From Saprospiraceae bacterium (GTDB lineage: Bacteria > Bacteroidota > Bacteroidia > Chitinophagales > Saprospiraceae), in contig JADKCC010000017.1 in assembly GCA_016714785.1 (NCBI GenBank), forward strand, positions 62,001 to 126,000: a stretch of DNA of 64,000 nucleotides, given 5' to 3'. Under the pieces are notes generated by a model. It searched no databases. It was not told the DNA's origin and was given only the letters and a program-made list of their open reading frames with translations. Shown here piece by piece: positions 48,602-55,811 of this stretch (its first letter is position 1; each line of letters starts with the position of its first letter). The translations under genes and the position numbers were made by a program.

Positions 48602-48981
48602 AAGAATTAGACAAACATGGGATAGAATATGGATGGATAGGTGCCGATTCACTGTATGGACAAGGATATGAATTTGCAAACGCCCTAGATAAAAAGGGTA
48701 AAAAGTTTGTATTGGACATAAAGGTAAATCAACATATTTATCTTACAGAACCAGAAGTATTGGTAGATAAGCGAGTGACAAAAAAGGGCAAAGAGATCGT
48801 TAAGGTAACCAATGAACGGAAATCATTAAAAGTAGAAGATTACTACAAAACGTTGACAAAGAATGACTTCACCAAAATAGAATGGCGTAAAGGAACCAAA
48901 GGGTGGCTCAAGCTCTGTTCCACATCCAAACTGTTTGGATCTGGGACTCAAAGACGGAAAAAGCTCAAAAGAGAACGCTGA
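48577..48981 (+). CDS. IS701 transposase, middle segment
   Basis: Continues the transposase with the second catalytic block, YGWIGADSLYGQGYEFANAL (Asp in ADSLYG), and VLDIKVNQHIYL. It is broken again near 48912, where GG is read as G; the segment after that point (KLCSTSKLF) is out of frame. Confidence 0.75.
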   Translation: MQLAMDIIEELDKHGIEYGWIGADSLYGQGYEFANALDKKGKKFVLDIKVNQHIYLTEPEVLVDKRVTKKGKEIVKVTNERKSLKVEDYYKTLTKNDFTKIEWRKGTKGWLKLCSTSKLFGSGTQRRKKLKRER

Positions 48982-49421
48982 TCATAAGAAAGGATCGGAA
49001 TAAAATAAAATATTCGTTGAGCAACTTTAAAGAAGAAGAAAAGAGCATTGAAGAATTTGCTTACATGCAAGGCCAAAGATATTGGATAGAACGATCATTT
49101 CAAGACAATATAGGAGAACTTGGAATGGCTGACTACCAAGTAAGGAAATACAATTCATGGAATCACCACATGGCGTTAGTGATGATGGCAATGCATTATA
49201 TACTCAAAAAACGGCTAGAAAAGAAAGATGAAATCCCACTTCTCTCAGTCAGAGATGTTAGACTACAAACTATTGCAATCCTATTGTCTCAAAAAGTGGA
49301 AATTGAAGAAGAAATAAAGCAGATGCTTTATAGGCACATACAGCGGGAAAAAGATATAAATCGGCGGACCAAAAACGATGAGCCAGACAACCTATTTGAG
49401 TCCTTTGATGATAATCCCTAA
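48903..49421 (+). CDS. IS701 transposase, C-terminal segment
   Basis: Continues ALFHIQTVWIWDSKTEK..., with the third catalytic block YWIERSFQDNIGELGMADYQ (Glu) and HHMALVMMAMHYIL. It ends just before the right inverted repeat. Repairing two single bases would join all three segments into a normal-length transposase. Confidence 0.75.
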   Translation: MAQALFHIQTVWIWDSKTEKAQKRTLIIRKDRNKIKYSLSNFKEEEKSIEEFAYMQGQRYWIERSFQDNIGELGMADYQVRKYNSWNHHMALVMMAMHYILKKRLEKKDEIPLLSVRDVRLQTIAILLSQKVEIEEEIKQMLYRHIQREKDINRRTKNDEPDNLFESFDDNP

Positions 49422-49460
49422 TTTAACAAAGTAGAATTAGGGTGATTTGATGATTTGTAC

Positions 49461-49589
49461 CGGTCAGAGACCGTAGGATACTATCGGTCAAAGTCAAATA
49501 AGACTTTGACAAACGGGGACATTACCCTTGTGGAGTTGCAAACTTGTTTGCAACATGGTGTTATTCTTGCAAACAAGTTTGCAAGTCCA
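49461..49589. repeat. 3' flank block of nuclease gene 5
   Basis: Hairpin module at 49461-49518 and palindrome pair at 49536-49585. The IS701 element sits directly upstream, inside this repeat context. Confidence 0.75.
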
Positions 49590-49805
49590 TTACCAGATGA
49601 TGTCATCTACCTTTTTCTGTTCACTACTGAAGTTGATGCCTATATGATGAATAGGTTTGCCCGTGTCTCTAAATCTTTCTGTATAGCCTCTGCTTTTGAT
49701 TTGCTCTAGCGCATCTTGTGCCGATTGATCCAGTTTGAACTCCATACAATATATTTGGTCCTCATAGATCACTATGGCATCTGCCCTACCCTGTTGGGTA
49801 TGCAC
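49590..49805 (-). CDS. AAA/PD-(D/E)XK protein copy 5, C-terminal nuclease segment
   Basis: Holds the nuclease core (GRADAIVIYED, MEFKLD) and the normal end VDDIIW. It is separated from the middle segment by loss of one C near 49804 (GCACTCGC instead of GCACCTCGC). Confidence 0.7.
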   Translation of the reverse strand: MHTQQGRADAIVIYEDQIYCMEFKLDQSAQDALEQIKSRGYTERFRDTGKPIHHIGINFSSEQKKVDDIIW

Positions 49806-50179
49806 TCGCTAAATATATAGACATTCAGCAGCGAAAACAAAAGATGTACGATGGCATGGTAATATTGTTCATTTTCCTTTTGCCATAGGTCGTAGGGAAT
49901 TTGAGCAAAGGCCATATTAAGACTCATCTTTAACAAATCACCATCCTTATTATTCAAAGATTCTAAAAGTGATTCCAAAATATTACTCGATGAATAACTA
50001 TTGGAACCAATGTATTGATCTGCAAGGTTTCTCAAATAAGATTCTCTCACCTCTTGATTTGGAAAAGATAATTTGTAGTTTCTCAGAATTGGATTTTCAC
50101 TTTTGATGGTTAGGTATCCAGTTTGAAACAATATGGGAATGATCTTTAGGGTTTTCGATATCAAAATTCCCCAGTTCAT
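49772..50179 (-). CDS. AAA/PD-(D/E)XK protein copy 5, middle segment
   Basis: Covers the end of the constant region and module III type z (KSENPILRNYKLSF). It is joined to the N-terminal part only if one G is removed from GGG at 50149-50151 (GG in the other copies). Confidence 0.7.
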   Translation of the reverse strand: MNWGILISKTLKIIPILFQTGYLTIKSENPILRNYKLSFPNQEVRESYLRNLADQYIGSNSYSSSNILESLLESLNNKDGDLLKMSLNMAFAQIPYDLWQKENEQYYHAIVHLLFSLLNVYIFSECIPNRVGQMP

Positions 50180-51113
50180 CTTGATTGATGCTTATCTCTT
50201 CAAATTTATATAGATGTTGTTCCCGACACATCTTCATCAAGAAGGTTGGTGTACCCGTTGTGTACCAAAAGTTTTGATAATCACCTGATTTTACAAAAAA
50301 GCTCAACAACGAATACGGATTATAGACTGTCTCTCCTTTGGTATGAAATCTATATCCATTATACCATTTTCTAATTTTTTCTTTATCATATATTTTGAGC
50401 TCTTCTGTAAAATTATCTTCTAGTTCCCTTTGACTGATGCCACAAATTTCATTGTATGCTAAGTCTAAAGATAAGTCTGTAAGATTGTTTAAGTCTGAAA
50501 ATATACTCACTTTGCTAAACTTACTCACTCCTGTGATAAATACCAGCTTAAGATACGGATCGGCATCTTTGAGTACACTGTAAAAACTCTTCAAGATGTC
50601 TCTGTTTTCCAATGCTTTATGCAAATTGGCTTTATCCAGATAGTCTATCAATGGCTTGTCATATTCTTCTATGAGGATGACGACGTTTTTTTGGTATTTA
50701 TTTTGAAGTTGAATAATTAACTCTTTTAAAGCATTTCCTATGTCTGTTTCTTTAGATTCTAAGCTGATTTGATGGGTTTTAGCAATACTCAGCAATTCAG
50801 TTGATATGGCATTCAATAGTCCCATGGTCCTATATCCTATATTGGAAAAGGAGATTTTAATAATCGGATAAACTTCAAATGGCCATTTGTCATATATATA
50901 CATCCCTTTAAAAAGCTCCTGCTTTCCCAAAAATATAGTCTCCAACATGCTGACAAATAAAGATTTACCAAACCTTCGTGGACGAGACAAAAAATAATAT
51001 TTGTTGGTAGTAATAAGCCTATGCGCATGCATGGTCTTGTCCACATACACTCTACCTTCATTTATAATGCCTGGGAAATCTTGTTGGCCGAGAGGATAAA
51101 GACGTTGTTGCAT
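50097..51113 (-). CDS. AAA/PD-(D/E)XK protein copy 5, N-terminal ATPase part (type a-r-z)
   Basis: The P-loop is normal. Walker B reads VVILIEEYD, with Glu replacing the first Asp found in the other four copies, which could weaken Mg2+ binding. Modules I type a and II type r form a combination not seen in the other copies. The frame is lost at IENPKDHSH, where IENLKIIPI is expected. Confidence 0.78.
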   Translation of the reverse strand: MQQRLYPLGQQDFPGIINEGRVYVDKTMHAHRLITTNKYYFLSRPRRFGKSLFVSMLETIFLGKQELFKGMYIYDKWPFEVYPIIKISFSNIGYRTMGLLNAISTELLSIAKTHQISLESKETDIGNALKELIIQLQNKYQKNVVILIEEYDKPLIDYLDKANLHKALENRDILKSFYSVLKDADPYLKLVFITGVSKFSKVSIFSDLNNLTDLSLDLAYNEICGISQRELEDNFTEELKIYDKEKIRKWYNGYRFHTKGETVYNPYSLLSFFVKSGDYQNFWYTTGTPTFLMKMCREQHLYKFEEISINQDELGNFDIENPKDHSHIVSNWIPNHQK

Positions 51114-51129
51114 GTTACAATTATTTGTG

Positions 51130-51137
51130 CAAAGATA
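51130..51137 (-). promoter_or_regulatory. -7 box of nuclease gene copy 5
   Basis: TATCTTTG on the minus strand, 17 nt before the ATG at 51113. Confidence 0.5.
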
Positions 51138-51250
51138 TTATTTTTTTGTGATTTGGGGATTTGTGTGCTATTTGCTGATGCTGATTTACTCCTTCTGTCT
51201 GAACTATGATTTATTTGATTTTTTGTGATGGGTGATTTGATGATTTGTAC

Positions 51251-51309
51251 CGGTCAGAGACCGTAGGATATTATCCGTCAAAGTCAGATAAGACTTTAAC
51301 AAACGGGGA
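51251..51309. repeat. Dispersed hairpin module copy
   Basis: CGGTCAGAGACCG followed by the GTCAAAGTC hairpin, with one mismatch in the right arm. Confidence 0.65.
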
Positions 51310-51403
51310 TGGCATTTATTGGCCTTGCAAACTTGTTTGCATAACTGGTTCAAATAAAAATTGCAAGCCATTAAGAAACTAGATGGTCAACAGAAACAAT
51401 AGA

Positions 51404-51535
51404 TCCTGTATATCAAGAATTCCAACTAAAATGCTAAAAATCGGAACCATGAGCGCTCTTTTAATTATTTAGACTGAGTTTTTAGTAAGAATTGAATTAT
51501 AAAATATAAAATTTGCATCGCTATGTGGCGATGTG
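51404..51535. repeat. Degraded REP-like element lacking its hairpins
   Basis: The core words ATCCTGTATATCAAGAATT, ATGCTAAAAATC, GAGTTTTTAGTAA and GAATTGAATTATAAA match the REP-like cores, but both terminal hairpins are eroded. Confidence 0.5.
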
Positions 51536-51615
51536 CTAATTTGATGATGTGCTGATTTATGATTTCTGATTTATGATTTATTTGATTTTGTGATGGGTGA
51601 TTTGATGATGTGTTT

Positions 51616-51833
51616 CGGTCAAAGACCGTAGGATACTATCTGTCAAAGTCAGATAAGACTTTGACAAACGTGGATGGCATTTTATTGGAGTTGCAAACTT
51701 GTTTGCAACATGGATCGAATAAAACTTTGACAAACGAGATATCAAACAATAGAACATGTGATATAACCAAATATCGAAGAACGGAACTTAGCCCCTCTTT
51801 TTTAAGAGAGGGGTTGGGGTGAGTAAAAACTGA
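51616..51833. repeat. Composite repeat shared with 62408-62627
   Basis: Hairpin module at 51616-51672, followed by a ~160-bp stretch almost identical to 62465-62627. It includes a CCCCTCT...AGAGGGG hairpin at 51791-51824. Confidence 0.7.
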
Positions 51834-51916
51834 TGTGCTGATGTGCTGATGTGCTCTTTCTGTCTGAACTATGATTTATTTGATTTTTGTGATTAGGGTG
51901 ATTTGTTTGATGTGTA

Positions 51917-52030
51917 CCATTCAGAGACCGTAGGATACTATCCGTCAAAGTCAGATAAGACTTTGACAAACGGGGATGGCATTTTGGCCTTGCAAATTCA
52001 TTTGCAAGTTAACATAATTTGTTGCAATTA
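51917..52030. repeat. Hairpin module plus truncated TTGCAA element
   Basis: Module at 51917-51976, then the TTGCAAATTCATTTGCAA palindrome from 51990. The second palindrome of the element is lost at 52030, where the terminator of the next gene begins. Confidence 0.6.
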
Positions 52031-52039
52031 ATTAAAAAA

Positions 52040-52066
52040 GGACCAACACTCTTTTGTGAAGGCCCC
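52040..52066 (-). terminator. Terminator of the 52.2-55.7 kb gene
   Basis: GGACC...GGCCC-type stem with CAC/GTG inner pairing and a minus-strand U-run. It is adjacent to ATTATGAAAGCGTTA, as at 29614 and 32217. Confidence 0.5.
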
Positions 52067-52178
52067 TCCATTATGAAAGCGTTAATTTTTATGTTGCTTG
52101 ATTTGGTAAAATTGCTTTTAACAGTTCCGCAATTCTACACATTAGCAAATCTGCATTTTTATCAAATCAGCATTTTTA

Positions 52179-54767
52179 TCAATTTCCATTCACCTGTATC
52201 GTTGCTGTACCGCACTTCACAGGTGGACACTCTGGCTCACCTGGGGCACAATTGCCTGGATCTACTAGATCTACCGTATTCTGACAGGCTGGGTTGGCAC
52301 TATCTGTGATGGTCACGGTAAATGTTGCGCCACCGCCTGCTGTCCCTGGCCCTAAGGTAAATTGTGTTCCGATGCCATACGTGCCACTGGTAGGTGTGAT
52401 GGTCGTACCACCATTTACTGTGACATTGTAGGTCGTGAGGCTTGCGTTGCTATTGGTCACCAATAAAGCAGCTCTCAACTGATTGTCTGTCATTTTTGAC
52501 GGTGTATTGTTGTCATAACATGCTATGTTTTGTATCGTTACGGCATTGACATTGCAGCAATTTTGTGGCGTAGTGATGGTCACCTGACAAGTACTACTAC
52601 AGTTGTTGCTGTCTGTGATGGTTACAGTGTAGGTACCTCCTGCTAGGCCACTTACGGTTGCTCCAGACATATTGTTGCTCCATGCGTAACTATAGCTGCC
52701 ACTACCTCCTACTCCACTTGCGGTGGCTGAGCCTCCAGTGAGATTGGCACAGGTAGGTTGTGTACTGGCAGCGATGCTACACGTAGGGCCTGACGGTGTG
52801 GTCAGGGTTACACTACAGGTGCTGCTACACTGATTGCCATCGGTCACAGTGACGGTGTATATGCCTGCACCTAAACCCATAGCAGTTTGTGACGTTTGTG
52901 TAGGTGAAGTGCTCCATGCATAAGTATAGATGCCATTACCACCACTAGGGGCTACTGTCGCTGAGCCATTCATTAACCCACATCCTGGGTTGGACTGTAC
53001 ACTAGCTACGCAAGTAGGGCTATTGGGTGGTGCCAGATTTACATTACAAGTATTGCTACAACCGCCACTGTCTGTCACGGTCACGGTATAAGTACCTACT
53101 GCGAGATTGGTCGCTGTGGCTGTGGTCTGCTGTGGTGTGGAACTCCATCTATAAGTGTATCCTCCTGCACCACCTGCGGCAGTCACCGTGGCGGATCCAT
53201 TGCTCTGTCCACATGCAGGTGTCACTGTAGCCGTGCATGATAGTAGTGGGCTCACATTATTGAGTGTCACTGGGCAACACAGGTCGATGGCACATGCACC
53301 AGCATCTGTCGCTCGATAGATATAAGTTCCTGGCATGGTCGCCACATAGACATTGCTCATCGCTCCTGGTATCGGTGTCTCTGTCATGCCTACTACGGTG
53401 TACCACTGATATCCACTATATCCTGCAGGGGCTGTGAGCGTATAGCTATCGCCCGTACAGAAATTAAAATTGGATGGTGGACATGGTGTCGCACACTGTA
53501 CGGGTGCACTATAAGTCTGTGTACTTGTACAAAGTATATCATTGCTAAAGGTAGCAGTCACCGTATGGCTGGCACCGTCTGCATTGAGATTGCTGATGCT
53601 ATAAGACATTGGTGAGGTAAACGGCGCTGTAAGTGTAACACTATTGCCACCTGTTACGCTGATGACTAAGGTACCTGCTGCAGGCGCATTGGTGAATGTC
53701 ACCTGCCCTGTGAGGGTATATGTATTATTGGACGTGCTACACGCTCCTGGTGTAGCCGTGATATTGCTGATCACACACTGGCAGGATGCCGGTGCGGTAT
53801 AAGTTTCTGTGTCTGTACATGCCGCATCCGCACTAAATACTGCTGTAACAGTATGGCTCACACCATCTGAGGTCAAGCCCGTAAGTGTATAAGCTTGTGG
53901 GCTCGTAAATGGAGCAGTAAATGTCCGTGTTATTGCACCTATACTTACTGTAAGGGTGCCTGTGGCTGGTGCATTGCTGAAGGTTAGTTGACCTGTCACA
54001 CTGTATTGGTTAGTGCTCAGGTTACAAGCACTTGGAATTGCTGACAATGATACTGAACATGTCTGAACAACTTCAAATATTTTACCATTTGGATTTACAT
54101 TTATAGCTCCGGAACCTCCACACCCTCCTACACCAGTAAAAGACGCAGTTTTAGGATTTGGTGTTGCAGCTCCAGGAACAGCAGGTAAATTACAAAAACT
54201 AACATTTGCTAATACGGGAGGAGATCCGCCATTATTATTGGCAACGCCTCCTAATGGATTATTAATCCAAACCAACCCAGAACCACCTGCACCGCCACTA
54301 CCACCACCGTGTTGTGCATCTGAAGTTCCTGCACTACCATCTCCGCCTTTCGCACATAATGTGAGTAAGCCGCCAGTAATACTATTGGTACTAACTACGA
54401 CTAAACCACCGCCACCACCACCTTCTCCACCTGATGCTGAATATAGTGGTAAGTATAATGAACCATTATCACCATTTGCTGCGATAGTTTGAGCATTAGC
54501 TGCAATACTATTGGCAGATATAGCCACGATTCCACCTCCACTCGTTGCATTTTGACTACCTCCACCCATCCATAGACGTGGGTCGCTGCAAGTTCCTGCA
54601 GCATCACAGTTTTGATAATTATGATATGTCCCGACTGATCCTCCTCCTGCACCACTGCTTGGCAAACCACCGGCACCACCATTTGAACCACTTGCACCTC
54701 CTAATCCTGTAGGGGTATTCACCTCCGCCACCACCACCAACATATCTTCCGCCACCACCACCGCCAC
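52179..54767 (-). CDS. Gly-rich surface protein A, C-terminal part (SprB-like repeats, novel tail)
   Basis: The main part of a gene running 52179-55679. From ~54720 downwards it has Gly-rich sequence (LGGASGSNGGAGG), two beta domains (SVTGQLTFSNAPATGTLTVSIG pattern), an Ig-like segment (FCTGDSYTLTAPAGYSGYQW), then three SprB-like repeats (TPACGQSNGSATVTAAGG ... GTYTVTVTDSGGCSNTC). The final domain ends CPPVKCGTATIQVNGN, shared with 32367-36872. SprB-type repeats occur in gliding adhesins. The first ~15 residues of this frame are artefactual. Confidence 0.78.
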   Translation of the reverse strand: MAVVVAEDMLVVVAEVNTPTGLGGASGSNGGAGGLPSSGAGGGSVGTYHNYQNCDAAGTCSDPRLWMGGGSQNATSGGGIVAISANSIAANAQTIAANGDNGSLYLPLYSASGGEGGGGGGLVVVSTNSITGGLLTLCAKGGDGSAGTSDAQHGGGSGGAGGSGLVWINNPLGGVANNNGGSPPVLANVSFCNLPAVPGAATPNPKTASFTGVGGCGGSGAINVNPNGKIFEVVQTCSVSLSAIPSACNLSTNQYSVTGQLTFSNAPATGTLTVSIGAITRTFTAPFTSPQAYTLTGLTSDGVSHTVTAVFSADAACTDTETYTAPASCQCVISNITATPGACSTSNNTYTLTGQVTFTNAPAAGTLVISVTGGNSVTLTAPFTSPMSYSISNLNADGASHTVTATFSNDILCTSTQTYSAPVQCATPCPPSNFNFCTGDSYTLTAPAGYSGYQWYTVVGMTETPIPGAMSNVYVATMPGTYIYRATDAGACAIDLCCPVTLNNVSPLLSCTATVTPACGQSNGSATVTAAGGAGGYTYRWSSTPQQTTATATNLAVGTYTVTVTDSGGCSNTCNVNLAPPNSPTCVASVQSNPGCGLMNGSATVAPSGGNGIYTYAWSTSPTQTSQTAMGLGAGIYTVTVTDGNQCSSTCSVTLTTPSGPTCSIAASTQPTCANLTGGSATASGVGGSGSYSYAWSNNMSGATVSGLAGGTYTVTITDSNNCSSTCQVTITTPQNCCNVNAVTIQNIACYDNNTPSKMTDNQLRAALLVTNSNASLTTYNVTVNGGTTITPTSGTYGIGTQFTLGPGTAGGGATFTVTITDSANPACQNTVDLVDPGNCAPGEPECPPVKCGTATIQVNGN

Positions 54768-54882
54768 CTAAAGTACTTGGTGGTGCGAAAATCCCTGAAT
54801 CAGCAGTGCCATTAGTATCACCAACCCCAGCAATGCTTCCTACACCACCACTTCTCCATCGTCGCCTGCAGCTCCACCACAT
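54619..54882 (-). pseudogene. Gly-rich surface protein A, short middle segment between two frameshifts
   Basis: Only the stretch ~54856-54722 is in the true frame (GGVGSIAGVGDTNGTADSG ... GGGGGGGRYVGG). Frames are lost at 54856-54857 and 54722-54723, where GGG is read as GG in each case. With both bases restored, the N-terminal, middle and C-terminal parts join into a ~1,166-residue protein. Confidence 0.65.
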
Positions 54883-55679
54883 CCTCCAGAAGCATATCCT
54901 GCTCCTCCGCCACCACCGCCACCATGTGACCCACCGCCACCACCGGCCCCTGCTGAACTTACTCCGCCTCCGCCACCACCGCCACCAGAAAATTCCAATG
55001 TGCCACCCAAAGAACTAGGATTACCACCAGAATAATTCCCAGCTTCGGCATTAACAGCACCCCCACCACCACCACTACCAAAACCACCACCACCACCACC
55101 ACCTGCTAAATACCCACCACCACCACCACCATAGTATATATTGCTACCTTTGATTGTATTAGCACCATTCGCATGCTTAAATCCTGCACCATTGGCTAAT
55201 ATTGATCCATTGAGTATTAAATTACCTGGAGTCATTAAAGATACAATACCGCCGGTAGTCCCATTCCAATCAAGAGCTAGAATATTTGCAATTACTGTTA
55301 TACTTGTAGCATTATATGGAACCCATACCAACTGTACTTTTTCGGTAGTTGGTGTATAGGTTCTATTGATAGCACTCAGTGTGATACTGCTACCTGCCAC
55401 AGAGGTTACTATGGCATATTCAAACTTACCTCCATTTTGAGCAGTATTTCCAGTCATCTGCATGAGTAGTACTCGGTCATTGGCCGCTAAGGTGTGCGCT
55501 ATACCTGTACCTGCACCTATAGTAATGGTATTGCCACTGATGGCAGTGACAGGATAGTAGGCATTGACAACACTTGGTGTGCCCGATACGCCTACATTGA
55601 TCTGTCCTGTAAGTGTATGTCCTCCCCATGAGATGATCAGGGCAAGCGTAATGATGATGATTTTTGTTAAAGCTTTCAT
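54840..55679 (-). CDS. Gly-rich surface protein A, N-terminal part
   Basis: Signal peptide MKALTKIIIITLALIISWGG, then a beta domain (VVNAYYPVTAISGNTITIG ... TYTPTTEKVQLVWVPYN) and DWNGTTGGIVSLMTPGNLIL, which is strongly similar to protein B at 55812-59690. A very Gly-rich stretch follows with runs of up to nine glycines. The frame is lost at ~54857. Confidence 0.78.
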   Translation of the reverse strand: MKALTKIIIITLALIISWGGHTLTGQINVGVSGTPSVVNAYYPVTAISGNTITIGAGTGIAHTLAANDRVLLMQMTGNTAQNGGKFEYAIVTSVAGSSITLSAINRTYTPTTEKVQLVWVPYNATSITVIANILALDWNGTTGGIVSLMTPGNLILNGSILANGAGFKHANGANTIKGSNIYYGGGGGGYLAGGGGGGGFGSGGGGGAVNAEAGNYSGGNPSSLGGTLEFSGGGGGGGGVSSAGAGGGGGSHGGGGGGGAGYASGGCGGAAGDDGEVVV

Positions 55680-55689
55680 ATTTGTTTAA

Positions 55690-55800
55690 TTTGAAAATGT
55701 GCTAATTTGGCAATTTGAAAATGTGCTAATTTGGCAATTTGAAAATGTGCTAATTTGATAATTTGATAATTCATCATCAAATTTTCAAATTAAATAATTT
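55690..55800. repeat. 8-nt-type degenerate repeat upstream of protein A
   Basis: AATTTGAAAATGTGCT and AATTTGGC alternate several times. This is a variant of the GATTTGCTG family at 62158-62345. Confidence 0.5.
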
Positions 55801-55811
55801 TCAAATTGATT

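Larger units (their letters stand above)
47891..49436 (+). mobile_element. IS701-family insertion sequence, 1546 bp
   Basis: Perfect 17-bp terminal inverted repeats (TTCTACTTTGTTAAATT at 47891-47907, its complement at 49420-49436) are flanked by TTAG on both sides (47887-47890, 49437-49440). A 4-bp YTAR duplication is what IS701 elements make. Removing the element restores the repeat text GTGATTAGGGTGATTTG seen elsewhere in the window. The transposase reads as IS701/DDE_5 type. Confidence 0.85.

Noticed and set aside
48226..48719. Minus-strand frames inside the IS element
   Set aside because: Antisense shadows of the transposase.
52019..52309. Plus-strand frame starting MKALIF
   Set aside because: The start lies in a conserved 3' UTR element and the rest is antisense to the tail of the Gly-rich protein; interesting only as a repeat.
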